From contig NW_015622544.1 of assembly GCF_000835495.1 (NCBI RefSeq), positions 5,236,855 through 5,300,854 on the forward strand: 64,000 bases of DNA. Direction: 5' to 3'. Made by a program: the position numbers and the translations under genes. Below, one piece after another: positions 1 through 10,872 of the stretch. Within the stretch, counting starts at the first letter, position 1. Each line of letters begins with the position of its first letter. The DNA comes from Cladophialophora immunda (lineage: Eukaryota > Ascomycota > Eurotiomycetes > Chaetothyriales > Herpotrichiellaceae). The notes below the pieces were generated by a model. That model saw nothing but the letters and a program-made list of their open reading frames with translations. It was not told where the DNA came from and made no database searches.

Positions 1-2
1 GA

Positions 3-854
3 GATGCTGCTCTCAAAATGGTTGCGCCAGGTCCGCAGTCCAGTATAAACCGGGAATACTACGCCCAAGAACACGAGAAGGAACTAGAGGAAGGTCGTGG
101 CGCAGTTGAGGCATATGAGAAGACAGACGAGAAAGCGCGAGATCTGTTACGCAGACTAGCCAACAGCGAGCCATACTACAAGAAGCAAAGACGACTAGAA
201 GCAGAGGGTTCGCAATCCGATCAACAACAACAACCGAAAGAGCAGAAGCAAAGTGGTTACGGCCCCGGGCCTATAAGGACTGCAGACTCGAGAAAATCCG
301 GAAACGCACACCGCGGTGGAAAGGCGGGACCCGGTGGCGCGAGAGCAGTCACAGTGGCACGCCCTCCTCAACCCGAAGATTGGCTGCCTCCCTCTGATCC
401 CAACATCACCTCGCTCTTCGTCACTGGCGTCGAGGACGATCTTCCAGAACACGCCATTCGTGCTTTTTTCACTCCTTTTGGCCAGATCCGGTCTATTGTC
501 TGCTCGCACCGGGCCCATTGCGCATTCATCAACTATGCAACAAGAGAAGGAGCCGAGGCTGCAGCGGCGCATTGCCAAGGGAAAGCAGCGATTCAAGGAT
601 GTCCGCTGCGAGTTCGGTGGGGCAAACCGAAACCGCTTGACAACACAGACCGGGAGCAGAAAATGAGCTGGGCAAGAGAAGGTCGGGAAACTGCAGCTGC
701 TCTCAAAGCTCAGCAGTCTGGTCAGAGAGCCATCACCACTGGTAACAGCCAGGCTCAAATTGAGGGTGCGGATGTTGAAGGAAATGCGAGCTTCACTGTG
801 GCGCCCCCACCAGGTCAAGGGGAAGTCACCTATGCCAGTTTGGCTGGTGATTAA
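3..854 (+). CDS. SLT11: Pre-mRNA splicing factor Slt11/Ecm2 (RBM22 family), 3' part
   Basis: The frame is already open at the window edge, so the N-terminus, where this family carries its CCCH zinc finger, lies outside. Visible parts: a charged helical stretch with EPYYKK near residue 57, a Gly-rich linker, then one RRM around residues 130-205 with RNP-like segments SLFVTGV and HCAFINYAT, ending in the family-typical LRVRWGKPKP. The tail is short and acidic. Slt11/Ecm2 and human RBM22 act in the spliceosome near the U2/U6 catalytic RNA core and load beside Cwc2. No intron is seen in the visible part. The first in-frame Met at 18 is internal, not the start. Cwc2 is the main alternative, but the linker and RRM fit Slt11 better. 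The gene is convergent with MZM1. Confidence 0.82.
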   Translation, partial: DAALKMVAPGPQSSINREYYAQEHEKELEEGRGAVEAYEKTDEKARDLLRRLANSEPYYKKQRRLEAEGSQSDQQQQPKEQKQSGYGPGPIRTADSRKSGNAHRGGKAGPGGARAVTVARPPQPEDWLPPSDPNITSLFVTGVEDDLPEHAIRAFFTPFGQIRSIVCSHRAHCAFINYATREGAEAAAAHCQGKAAIQGCPLRVRWGKPKPLDNTDREQKMSWAREGRETAAALKAQQSGQRAITTGNSQAQIEGADVEGNASFTVAPPPGQGEVTYASLAGD

Positions 855-1001
855 GCTTTTCGTGTCAAAGGTATCTTTATCTGTACAGAACAGCACGGCG
901 TTGCGACACAGCATGCAACTGGCATGCAATGGCGAGAACAGGCCGTCCACTGGGTATCATCATGTGTTCACAAAAATGAACAAATCCAAGCTTTTGATTG
1001 T

Positions 1002-1382
1002 TCATACACCACCAACTTTGATCTTTCCGCCTTTACCGAGGGGATTCTTGACGGTATCATTATCGCCTTTCTCTGTGTCCTCGTGTATATTCAGCCCTGC
1101 GTCATAGGTTAATCTCGTGTCCATTCCGACAATAGGGCGTCACATACGTATCACATTTGAACCGTCGACCAGCTTGCCTTGCACGACATTGTGTCGTAAT
1201 ATTGACGCTACACCCTCAGCGTGTGCTATGCCCTTGATCGCCTCCTCTGAATCGGGGTCCATTGTCCTTAGCGTCTCGAACCCAGTGCGTGCTTGCATCC
1301 GGGCAGCATGGAGGAGATGGTAGTCGTCTTGAAAGGCTGTGCGTGTCGCTCGAAGTAGGTGCCTGTAGGCCGCCAGCGCCAT
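1002..1382 (-). CDS. MZM1: Mitochondrial zinc maintenance protein 1 (LYR family, LYRM7-like)
   Basis: Two exons, 1382-1148 and 1096-1002, flank a 51-bp intron (donor GTATGT, acceptor ACGCAG). They encode 109 aa beginning MALAAYRHLLRATR, the LYR-type signature of Mzm1, with the conserved block NVVQGKLVDG and, after the intron, LNIHEDTEKGDND. Mzm1/LYRM7 is a matrix chaperone that binds the Rieske iron-sulfur protein Rip1 before Bcs1 inserts it into complex III. The start is the Met directly before the LYR motif; the frame stays open upstream but without family resemblance. The gene diverges from the zuotin gene and converges on SLT11. Confidence 0.9.
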
Positions 1383-1583
1383 CTTTGTCGAATTGAAATG
1401 AGTAAAGAGTGAATGGAAGGTGAAGGGCGCTATGGGACCGGTAGTATTCACTTCACTTGAACTAGACGGTCGGCGCATTCACATCACTTTCACATTCGCT
1501 TCTCCTTCCAATTTCAACGATCACAAAATCTCTCCCTCATCCTGGCAAGTTTGCCGAATAATTCATTCCGCCAATCAGCGAAA

Positions 1584-1775
1584 ATGGGTAAGTACCGAGT
1601 CCCAAGTCTCTCCCCCCCCCCCCCCCCCAAAAAAAAATCTCTGGGAGATACTGACCGTGTATATCATATAGCTCGTTTGGCATACCTTCGAGAAATCCTC
1701 GAAACTCTCGACGAGCTCGCAGAGATAGCCTTTGAGGCACACAAGCAAGCTGATCGTCCTGCTCTCATCCACGAC
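1584..1775 (+). promoter_or_regulatory. Spliced leader or N-terminal extension of ZUO1 with a C17A9 run
   Basis: AAAATGG at 1581-1587 is followed by a good donor (GTAAGT, 1588) and an acceptor at 1670-1671. Joining them stays in frame with zuotin. The intron holds a run of 17 C (1612-1628) followed by 9 A (1629-1637). Either the 5' leader is spliced and translation starts at 1776, or a 36-residue amphipathic extension is made. The homopolymer is also a likely place for sequencing length errors, but it lies in the intron and would not alter the protein. Confidence 0.5.
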
Positions 1776-3171
1776 ATGGCTTCACAAGGCCTTGTTGTGC
1801 CGGCGGCGGAGGATTGGAAGGGCGGCGATGGTAATCCCAATTTCCGTGCCCTTGGGAAGCTCTCTCCACCTGTGATGCGAAAGATCGAGCCGTTCGGAGC
1901 GCAATTCCTTGCCTATGCTCGCCGCAAGCGCCACGGTCGCACTTTCTCTGAAGATCAACGTCTCGAAGCCCTCAAAAAGGTGAAGAAGTCCGAAGACGAT
2001 GATGACGACGAGATCAGCGAGCCAGAAGACCCCTTGATGCTTGCGAGAGATGCGAAGGACTGGAAGGTGAGTTTTCTTGCAGTGTTTGAGACCGTAGTTC
2101 GCCACTGATCGAACTGCGCAGGGACAAGACCACTACGCCGTCCTCGGCCTCTCCAAATACCGCTACAAGGCTACCGACGAGCAGATCAAGAAGGCTCATC
2201 GCAAGAAAGTCCTCAAACATCATCCAGACAAGAAGGCCGCAGCTGGTCAGGGTGACGAGAACGACAGCTTTTTCAAATGCATACAGCGTGCCTACGAGAT
2301 CCTCACCGACCCCGTCAAACGTCGTCAGTGGGACTCAGTTGACGAAGCCGCTGACGTCGAACCGCCAACCAAGAAAGACATGCAGAAGCCTGGAAACTTT
2401 TACAAGAAATGGAACGCCGTGTTCCAGAGTGAAGCCAGATTCAGCAAGAAGACCCCGGTCCCCATGCTTGGTGACGAGAACAGCACGCGCGAGGAAGTGG
2501 AGGAATTCTACGACTTCTGGTACAACTTCGACAGCTGGCGCACATTTGAGTATCTTGACGAAGATGTCCCGGATGATAATGAAGGGCGAGACCACAAGCG
2601 TCACATCGAGAAGAAGAACGCGAATGCCCGACGTAAGCGCAAGACCGAGGATACCGCGCGCCTGAGGAAACTTGTGGATGACTGTCTGAGCTACGATGAG
2701 CGAATCAAGAAGTTCCGCAAGGCCGCGAATGCTGACAAGAACAAGAAACGCCTGGAGAAAGAGGCTGCTGCGAAACGAGAGGCGGAAGAGAAGCAGCGAG
2801 CCAAGGAGGAAGAGGAACGCAAGAAGAAAGAAGAGGAGGAGAAGTTGAAGGCCGACAAAGAAACAGCCAAGAAGGCGAAAGAGGCGGCTAAGAATGCGGT
2901 CAAGAAGAACAAGCGCGTGGTCAAGGGCAGTGTCAAAGACGTCAACTACTTCTCCGAGGGCGAGGCGTCTCCTAAACAGATCGACGATGTGTTGAATGAC
3001 GTGGACAAGTTGCTCGGCAGCGTTGACGCGGATGAGTTGGCAGAGCTTGTCTCTAAACTCAACATTGCCGGAAAGGACGCAGCAAAGGTCAAGGGAGTTT
3101 TCTCAGAGACCACCGGTGGCTTGGTTGGTGCCGGGAAGCTCAAGGAGGGTGACTTGAAGGTCTTGAAATGA
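1776..3171 (+). CDS. ZUO1: Zuotin, ribosome-associated J-domain co-chaperone
   Basis: Exons 1776-2066 and 2122-3171 (intron GTGAGT...GCGCAG, 55 bp) give 446 aa, the usual fungal length. Order: N-terminal zuotin region with LGKLSPP and ARRKRHGRTFSE, a J domain after DHYAVLGL with the HPD triad in LKHHPDKK, the zuotin homology region with FYDFWYNF, a long charged Lys/Glu coiled coil that binds the ribosome, and a C-terminal helical bundle rich in DELAELVSKLN. With the atypical Hsp70 Ssz1 it forms the ribosome-associated complex that stimulates Ssb on nascent chains. An alternative start at 1584 (ATGG, then an intron 1588-1671) would add about 36 residues in frame; I prefer 1776 because it matches the family start. 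Confidence 0.92.
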
Positions 3172-3445
3172 GAGGAGCACACGCATACGAATCCAGGCTT
3201 CCTCCTTTTCAGAGGACATTTTTCATCAAGAGGGTACGTCAGCAGGGCCGCAGATTCAAAGCACGCTGGATAGATCATAGCGATTGATTCAGGCATGGCG
3301 ACGGCATCGGGTTCAAGGGGAAATACGCTGTAACAAGACGATGACAAGAAAATGATTCATTTACACCTGTCCCATTATACTCTTCACTCGCCCTGGCTGA
3401 ATGATTCCTCTGCAACTCGCTTTGGTTGGCTCGCCTGCTGATTCC

Positions 3446-4146
3446 TCATGGATTCTGCTCCATGACTCTAGTCAACAGCTCGGTGTCGAGGTACGCTCGC
3501 ACCTGGACGATCTTGCCCCGCGCAAACTTGCAGACCCAGCAGTAACGCATGTCGTAGAGGAGGCCTGCGCCCGAAAGAGGGGTTAGTATGTGTCTAGGTA
3601 GATTGATATCCTGCCATCTCCTGACCTGCAGGACCCCTCCTAGTACCCCCATTGCATGGTCCAGGGACAATAGGGGAGAAAGGAGGTGCAGCACTGGACC
3701 TTCGAACCCCCCAAGTGCGCAACGAAACGAAAAAGGACGAGCACATCCCAGAAAGAAAGATGAAAAGAAAGCACGAAAGAATGAGTGAGTGAGTGAGCGA
3801 GCGAACGAAACGCACCGTTCTTGCACTTCGCATCCAACGCCTCCAACTCGACCACCACGTCGCCCTCGATCTCCTCGTCCGTGCCTTCTGCCCCCGCGGC
3901 CGCGCCCGAGACGACGACGTTGCGCACCGCGAGGCGCAGGGGCTCCGTCAGGACGCGCTCGCGGAGCACCTTCAGCGTGTTGTCGATGAAGTCCTGCTTC
4001 GTCGTGTAGCGGCCGGACATGGGCGAGTGGCCGGGGATGGTCCAGTCGACGTCGTCAGCGAGCAGGGCGAGGGTCTCGGGCTGGCGGCCTTGGATGGCCA
4101 GGGGGGCGAAGAGGCGCGAGATCTGGGCTGGAGTCGGCGGTGCCAT
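3446..4146 (-). CDS. SnoaL-like (NTF2-fold) protein
   Basis: Exons 4146-3816 and 3564-3446 give 149 aa. The intron (3565-3815, 251 bp) has donor GTGCGT, a perfect TACTAAC branch point and acceptor GCGCAG. The protein starts MAPPTPAQISRLFAPLA and carries DVDWTIPGHSPMSGRY, the substrate-pocket signature of small SnoaL-like alpha+beta barrel proteins, then LLYDMRYCWVCKFARGKIV for the C-terminal sheet. Members include polyketide cyclases, ketosteroid isomerase-like proteins and many of unknown activity; nothing here fixes a substrate. A GAGT tetranucleotide run lies in the intron next to the 5' splice site. Convergent with ZUO1. Confidence 0.82.
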
Positions 4147-4689
4147 GGTACGTACGCAGTGGTAGTGGTGATGGAGGGGAGAGGTGGGAGAGGCGGCTGG
4201 ATCAGATATATATGGTTCAACCGATCACTTGTTCGAACTTCCAAAGGAACAATGAAGACGTGTACTAGATTGGCAGGGTTTCTCCCTCGTGTCCTTTAGT
4301 CAAGATATATAATATACACACCCTCCTCAACAAGCCTCGGCGCCTCCCCTCCAGAGTCTCCAAGTAAGGAGGGACGGTGGAGAGTTTGTGCTCGTTTAGC
4401 TGCTTACGAGATACTGAGTATCATTGGCTAATGTAGCCCTCACTGTTCGACGCCGCTCGAGGTCACTCACTGTTCTGGAAAGAGTATTAATGGCAATTTG
4501 AATTGGAGGACAGAACGAGGCGGGGTAATTGCTGCGAACTTCCAAGGATACAATGGTCGTACGTGGGTGCAAGTTGGGCAAGTTGGGCAAGTTGGTCAGG
4601 AACTTCGATTCGTCCCACCTCATCATCGACCCCTAGGTTTTCAAACCATTCGATCATTTGGAAGCCGCAACAAGAAGCAGATATCCGCC
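4147..4689. promoter_or_regulatory. Divergent intergenic region
   Basis: This 543-bp stretch separates the start codons of the SnoaL-like gene and the coiled-coil gene. It contains a TATATATA stretch near 4205 and a threefold 9-bp tandem repeat of CAAGTTGGG at 4570-4596, close to the start of the right-hand gene. No coding signal was recognised. Confidence 0.5.
4570..4596. repeat. Short tandem repeat, 3 x 9 bp
   Basis: Three consecutive CAAGTTGGG units, the last ending in T, lie about 95 bp upstream of the predicted start codon at 4690, probably in the 5' leader. Confidence 0.8.
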
Positions 4690-6216
4690 ATGTCCACGCC
4701 AGAAGGCTCCGATCCGATCTCCTGCGCGCAAGAGTGCTGGACCGAAAAGTTCAATGCAATGCCGTTTACGACTTTCCACATGCTCGATTACCTTTTAAGG
4801 AAGGCCGAGATTACCTATGAACAATACGTGGAAAAGCCCGAACTCCTACAGCAACACAAAGCTCCCATCACAGATGACGATGCTCAGGAGCTCAAAGAGC
4901 TGGCGTCTCAACCTGGTCGATGTACTAACTTTGCGTGCCAAGTGGTCAATGCCCTCAACGAAATGCATGAGGGCGTGTACGATTTTCGCTTCTTCGACAT
5001 TGACGAGCACCGTGTCGCAGTTTGCAAAAAGACCGGTGTCTTGATCGATTCAAGTCTGCCAGGCGTTCATAAAAGGGAGTCATCGGATGATTGGGCAAGG
5101 AATAAGACTCGACGGGTGAAATGCCGTTCAGAGGGTGCTGCTTCAGCACTCCAAAGCTTTGCCGGAGTCGTTAAGGACTATCAGTGGAAGACTGTAACAG
5201 CGCCCATGAGTCGCACATCTTGAATCCCGGGTTGCCATTGCTAATACCCGCTGTAGAAACGTCCTTTCAAGGAAATATGTCCGACTCAAGGTATACGGAC
5301 ATGCTTACAAGAACTTGTGGCCAAGAAAACAGATCCTTTTTGTTTATTTCGGTAAGATTAGCTTTCCAGTCATGAAGTATTTCTTTGCACTAAGGTTAGG
5401 TGTTGATGTCTTGCCTCGTATAGGCAATCTTCTGACGACGGAGTGGAACTCTTGGGAGTAATTGAATGGGACCTTGAGAGAAGAACGTTGTCTTTGGCAA
5501 CAGACTTGGAGTCGTGCATCAACCAGACATATTTGGTGGAATTCTTTTTCACCAAAGCCGGCCCTGCCGATCTCGAGCGCTTCTGCGAAGAGTATGTAGC
5601 GAAGTTTCTCGGTAGCGTGAATGTCACCGGGAGCTTTGGAGAACTCCAGTGGTCTCGATGCCAAACTCTTCATCGAAAAGTTTGGCATGCTGCAAAGGCT
5701 GTCTGGGGCAGCCCTATTCCTATTTTCCCAGAGGAGCAGTTGACAGATATAGATGAAAAGTTCCTAGAAGTACACGGGGTTATTGAGGAACACAAGGTTG
5801 CGGCTGCGGACTACGCTGAGAAGGTGGATGAGGTGTTGGCCGAGGCAAAGGAGCTGTTGAAGAATGTCAAGGAGATACGCAGAAGAGAAGAGCACTTGGA
5901 CACCTCGGTGCAGGCTTTGAAGAGAGCTGCAGAGGAGGGAGAAAAAGACCAAGAGATGCGTAATCGCGAGCAGGCGGTCATGGCGGTAGAGCAGGAGCTC
6001 CAAGAAGTAGCGGCAATAAAGAAAGAGCTGCTGCTGAGGTCATCCAAGCTCGGTGCGATGGGGGAGAACAAAGAGCAGCCACCGAAGGATCCTAGGGATG
6101 TCGAGAAGATCTTTTCGCCGATAGAAGAACATTTGGTTCATGCTCAGATGTTGCTGAAGAAGCGGCTAGCCGTCAGCGCAGAGCTTGCCGATGAAGCCAG
6201 AAAAGGTGGTGTTTAG
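4690..6216 (+). CDS. Fungal protein of unknown function with C-terminal coiled coil
   Basis: I do not recognise this family. Three exons, 4690-5193, 5257-5351 and 5424-6216, join in frame to 463 aa; the weak first donor (GTAACA) is the least certain join, while the second (GTAAGA) is good. The N-terminal part is globular with Cys and Trp residues (ECWTEKFNAMPF) and a basic patch NKTRRVKCR. A middle part reads ELLGVIEWDLERR. From about residue 330 to 430 there is a charged, heptad-like coiled coil. No signal peptide or membrane segment is seen. The start at 4690 is the Met after an untranslatable-looking leader with a short tandem repeat. An intracellular, oligomeric protein is an inference only. 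Confidence 0.65.
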
Positions 6217-7116
6217 GCTACGTCGTTGGTACGATGCTCTTCAAGCATACACATGAGATACAATAACTGTGATGTGGTTCTGGTATCTGCAAGATTGGGT
6301 GTGTTGCCGATGGTGAGGCGAGGTAAGTCGTTGAGGGCAACCTGGAGGATTTCGTATGGTCCGTTGAAGCCGTTGAGCACAATGATGCCGATACCAACTC
6401 TTCAGCTGGTGAAGTTGGTGATGAGGTACGTAAGAACTCTGGGCTTTGCATCTGCTATCACTGTGGCCATGGCTCTAGGACCAAACCGTACATATAGCAT
6501 CGAGGATTTTCGTTCTCGGGGTAATAGAGGTGCTCGGAGCTGCTTAACTATTATTAGTGGGTCTGCGCTCCGGCCGCCAAGCGTGGAATTATATCTCCCC
6601 CTCGCCCTCCCGGCCAATCACACGGCCCGTACCACCGGGATACAAGGACAAATAGCGGACCAAGACGCATATGGGATTGGCAGATCTCATACTAATTCCG
6701 ATCTCGAGGACAATAAACCTTCCGTTTTACCCCATGGATCCTTCTGGAACCCAACTCTCACACCTCTCTCCTATTTCCCCGACCAGGACAACACTTACTT
6801 GTAGTTGCCCCGTAGGTGCAAATAAATGCAGGCCTGTGACCCCACCCTCTTCCCTTCTCCGCCCATCGATGGGCCTTCGAAAGAGGTGAAGGCCGGCGGC
6901 AGAGGAAGCCCGGGCGAAAGTGGATTCCCCTGGGACCCGATACCCCAATTCCCCCCTAAATCAGCGCTTTTTGACAGCTAATTAAGTCGAGGTTCCCCCC
7001 TCTGGAGTGACACTGCTTTTTCACCCCACGCCCACATCTCTATATAGAGTGAGCTGGAGTCAGTGGACACGCCCCTGAAACATCCTCACCCTTTCAGGTC
7101 AGATGGGCCACTGCAT
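6217..7116. other. Intergenic region between convergent genes
   Basis: The 900 bp lie between the 3' ends of the coiled-coil gene and the Zn2Cys6 regulator. A minus-strand stretch of about 58 codons (6213-6390) and a plus-strand 192-codon frame (6226-6804) are open, but neither shows a family motif or a consistent exon structure. A CTATATAG sequence near 7042-7049 is palindromic and TATA-like. I see no supported gene. Confidence 0.5.
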
Positions 7117-8750
7117 TTATCGTGCACCGTCACGGCTTGTAGAGCCCTCTCCTTGTTCCACGTACGCCGCCGCTTCTGGCACGAGTTCCAGAATCCTGCG
7201 GCCGACAGTGTGGTTCTTGGGGTTCGAGATATGTTCGAGAAACGCCATCGAAAGAGTGACCTTGTTTCTCGTGCGATCCCACCCCAGACACGCTTCGTTA
7301 CTGTATGGCCAGTTGTGGTACTGGCCGGCTTCTAGGAGCGATGCGTACGAGTCCCAATGCGAAAGAAGATATTGCTTGAGCGGAGGTCTATGCCGTCGAG
7401 TTAACCCTACCCACTGGTGCGCCGAGACAGATACTCACATGGCACAAATGTCCGCCCCGGCAGCGTGAGGTTCAGCGTATTGCTGCTTCGTGGGTCTTAG
7501 CATAACAGGCAAGTCGTCATACGTTTCCTTGCACGGATGAATGAAGTACTGGGCTTCACTAAGCACTCAAGAGCGATTCTGCAGAGGGAAAACTCAAAAC
7601 ACACCCGCATTTGGATCCCCGCAACAAACACGCCGGTCAACTGCACCGTCCACGGCAAAGGATACGCTTTGGCCAGCTCGCAGGCCCAGGTCCAGGCAGT
7701 ATGGGGATCTCCCTCCCGTCGCGGCCGCAGGAACAGCTCCAGGTCGGGCCTTTTCGACCCGATGAGATCCTGGACGTTCGCATTTCCCTGCAATGCTTTC
7801 CGGGCCCCGTCGCGGAAACTCAGGATTGTCTTCGACAACATGTCCTCCGGCTCGATGTGATATGGATCGCAACTAAAGATCGGCATGTTGATCTTGCTCA
7901 GATCCCCGGCGGTCAGACGTTTCGCCAATCCAGTCCAAACTCGGTCCCCGGACGTGTGCTGGCCCTGCGGGATACCTGATGGGCGGTCAACAGCAGGATC
8001 CATGGTCCTCTCGCTCCGTTCGGGCGCCGAGTCTTGTGTGCTTTGTCCGGGCATATCTCGCCAGGCGCCGACAGCATTCTCTGCAGCCTTGCCGGAGCCT
8101 TTCAGGGACCCGGTGGACCTTGACGGATCTGATCCAGGGCTGTCGGACTTGTCTGACGTCGTTTGGCTGGACGAGTCCTCCGTGGAGACGTCGCTCGACG
8201 AAATCCCCGCGGCCTGGGACGAAGGAGCTCCTGACGGGATCCCCAAAAGGACGTTGGCAATCTCTTGGAAGGTGGCGCCCTCTCTCACCGCCCGGATGGC
8301 CTCGTCAGCGTCCGAGTTCCGGATCAAGTCCACGAGCCGGTCCAGGACGGCCTGCTGTTGTCGTAGCTTCTCGAAGTGTTCGACCGTGTTGCGGTTCCGT
8401 CTCAGGTCGCCAAACGTCGAGTCCGTGTCGTAAGTGCATTTGCGACCCATCTGGCGGCAAGGCGCGCAAGGCTGGAGTGCGTTACACTAGAAAAAAACAG
8501 TTTTACCCTTCAGCTGGGGACCTCGTTCCCTCCCACGCCTTACAGCTCCAGCTGCGGCGGCCACCAGGCTTACCTTTCTTCTCCTCTTTCGGCACTGGTC
8601 ACAAGCTCGGCTGACATTCTTCCTGGCCTTGTTGGCGGTGATGGTCGCGGTGGTGGTGGGTGGAGTGGCTTCCTCGGCGGCGGCGGCAGCTTCAGCAGCG
8701 CTTCTCGCCTGAGACGCGGCCTGAAGGTCCTTTGGTTGGAGAGTCCGCAT
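7117..8750 (-). CDS. Zn2Cys6 transcription factor with DUF3425-like C-terminus
   Basis: Four exons (8750-8574, 8486-7605, 7548-7439, 7387-7117) give 479 aa with all phases closing. The binuclear cluster is split by intron 1 and reads Cys50-X2-Cys53-X6-Cys60-X5-Cys66-X2-Cys69-X6-Cys76, the Gal4-type spacing, with the basic run RKRRRK between. After it come a short coiled segment (FEKLRQQQAVLDRLV), a Ser-rich linker, and from about residue 240 a region with FIHPCKETYDDLP, MLRPTKQQY and WPYSNEACLGWDR, which resembles the DUF3425 region often found behind fungal bZIP domains. Likely a nuclear regulator; target unknown. The start at 8750 is the nearest Met before an Ala-rich leader; the frame is open upstream to 8966. 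Confidence 0.8.
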
Positions 8751-9445
8751 GGCAGGATCGTCCCTCAATGATGTAGTGGAGGAATGCTCTTTCGCTCCCA
8801 AGGCTCGACCGCTGCCCACCTCCTCTTCGCTTGCTCGGAGCCCCGCTAATCCTTTTCCGTCAACCTGGAAAAGAAAGCCGCCTAATGTTCGAACTCGTCG
8901 GCGTGCATCGTCCTGGGCCCGGTTGGCCCGCTGATAAACGGCGCAAAGAGCGGGAGCGCGAGCCAATGAAGAGGCTTGGATTTACACGTCCGGGGATGTG
9001 CGAATGGGTGCGTCTGCTGCTGGGTTTTTCCACGCTTGCTGGCCTGCAGGACCCTGCAAACTTGACAATCCTATCATTTGGGATAAATTCTGCATCAAGG
9101 AAGCTTTTACGGGGTGGGGAGGCAAGAAAAGGAAACGGTGGAGCTTCCAGATTAAGAACGCAGACAGCTAGAACAAGCATCACAATTGACATGGTTATTT
9201 GAATTTGGAAGACCTTGGATCTCAAGGCGACATGGTGCAAGAAGCCACATGTCAGTTTCTGCATAAGTAGTCGGGTATCAACAGAGTGCCTGAAAACACC
9301 TAACCAATATCAAAGTTCAAAGTCCAGGCGCCCACAGATGCTATCCTAACCACGGTTGTTGATATCCCCAAACGTTCCAGACCCAACGCCCACTCATGCA
9401 AAACAAGCCCGTCACATCATTCGAAAGCCCATATCAATCCCCATC
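8751..9445. other. Intergenic region
   Basis: This region lies upstream of the Zn2Cys6 regulator and downstream of the glycine-zipper gene. Short frames on both strands lack motifs. I see no gene here; it probably holds the promoter of the regulator and the 3' UTR of its neighbour. Confidence 0.5.
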
Positions 9446-9970
9446 CTACTTCCTGTTGAAAAAGCTGCTTGCCACCGACCCAAGGCCACCCGAGGCAAAG
9501 TTTTGACTGTTGTTGCTCGCGTAGCTGCCACTGTCGCGATAGCCGTGACTGGGTTTGTTGTGTTTGCCCGGCTTGTTGCCGTGCTTCTTGTGCTTCTTTG
9601 CGTAGTCTTCAGTCAGGGAACCGAGAATGGCTCCACCTAGAGCACCCAACACCCCGTGGCCGGCCTTGTGACCGCCAAAGGCACCAGCGGCGCCGCCAGC
9701 AGCTGCACCGAGCAGTCCGCGATCTGCCTCGGGACCTTGCGGATTGGTGCTGTCGTTGTAGTAAGTGGTGTTGGCGCCGCCCTGCTGGTGGCTGTTGTCG
9801 GGATAGGAGGAGCCACGTGTGTCGGGATAGTAATTCTGAGGGTTGTGGTATGCTTGGGGTTGATATGACCCAGAGAAGCCCTCGCTGGGGTAAGAGTTCT
9901 GGCTGTAGTATTGATTGTTGTGGTCGTAATGTTGAGAGAAGGCAAGATGTTGATCGTAAGGGCCTGACAT
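9446..9970 (-). CDS. Glycine-zipper protein with Tyr/Gln-rich N-terminus
   Basis: A single exon of 174 aa begins MSGPYDQHLAFSQHYD. Residues 1-80 are rich in Tyr, Gln, Asn, Ser and Pro and look disordered. Residues about 85-120 form two Gly/Ala-rich helices with repeated small-xxx-small spacing (LLGAAAGGAAGAFGG, then VLGALGGAILGS), the glycine-zipper pattern that packs membrane or amyloid-like helices. A Lys/His-rich segment (KKHKKHGNKPGKHNKPSH) and a Ser/Gly tail follow. The function of such fungal proteins is unknown; association with a membrane or stress granules is only a guess. The start is the Met at 9970; the upstream open frame has 5' UTR character. Confidence 0.7.
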   Translation of the reverse strand: MSGPYDQHLAFSQHYDHNNQYYSQNSYPSEGFSGSYQPQAYHNPQNYYPDTRGSSYPDNSHQQGGANTTYYNDSTNPQGPEADRGLLGAAAGGAAGAFGGHKAGHGVLGALGGAILGSLTEDYAKKHKKHGNKPGKHNKPSHGYRDSGSYASNNSQNFASGGLGSVASSFFNRK

Positions 9971-10872
9971 GGTTGTTGATAGAGTGTGATGAAGACTGGA
10001 AAATAGGTCTGGTGTCTGATGTGGTGACTGTTCGTCTGATGTTTGGGTGATGAGATGTATCGGATGGAGCAATGTAGTGAAGGAAATGAAGGAGTAGTTG
10101 CTTATATAGCTTTCTCTTACCTTGATGCCTTGATCGACAAGAAATGATCTACGTAGCGCCAATACGTGTTCAAGGAGGCGTGCATCCCCAGGTCTACCAG
10201 CCACTCAGAATACACGTCGGCCTGGCACTCTTGCCTATCGACGTATGAGAGGAGCATGCGAGCCATCCACACGGATGTTCTAGAAGGTTTCTGAATCCGC
10301 ACGAGATGATGGAAGCGATGGGCATATCATGGCGGATGCTCGAAGAGGCGAGGCGGATTTGGGCAGCTGGAGATGGATGATGATTGGCTGTGGCGCAGTG
10401 AGGCGCAGGCGCAAGGCTGTGCAGCGCCAGAAAGTCTCCGATTCGCCACTTGCCAACTTCGCGGCATCAAATCAACTCGTCCTGCCCAGCTGCCCGCAGC
10501 TCTCGTCTCCGAAGCGATGACAATCAGCAAGAGGCACAGTTCGGAGGACGCGCCATTAGTCTACAAGCATACCCATTGGCCCATCTCCGCGCGACTCACG
10601 GCCCGCTATACGTCAGGATAGTGGAAGCCTCCCTCCCGCAAGGTGTCGACCATCGTCTCCATTTGGTCCGTTGTGCGAGTCTGCCTGATCTCCCTATAAC
10701 CTTTCTCGATATCGTCACGACCGTCACTACCTCTTGCATTCGTTTGACCTGACATCTACCTAGTGTCATGAACATTCTGATGGCAGGCAGTGATGCTCCA
10801 ATTGTTGATATGCACCTCCCCAGTCTATCCGAATGCATGGCCTAAACTTCTTCTAACCTTTTGTCCCTAACC
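9971..10872. other. Intergenic region
   Basis: Roughly 900 bp between the promoter side of the glycine-zipper gene and the 3' end of the acyl-CoA dehydrogenase gene. Several frames of 60-100 codons are open on both strands, none with a motif. No gene supported. Confidence 0.5.

Noticed and set aside
195..950. 251-codon minus-strand ORF
   Set aside because: It is antisense to the SLT11 coding region and its Cys/Arg/Ser-rich product is typical of a reverse-frame shadow.
6226..6804. 192-codon plus-strand ORF after the coiled-coil gene
   Set aside because: No motif or splice structure, mixed composition, and an ORF of this length is expected about once by chance in a window of this size.
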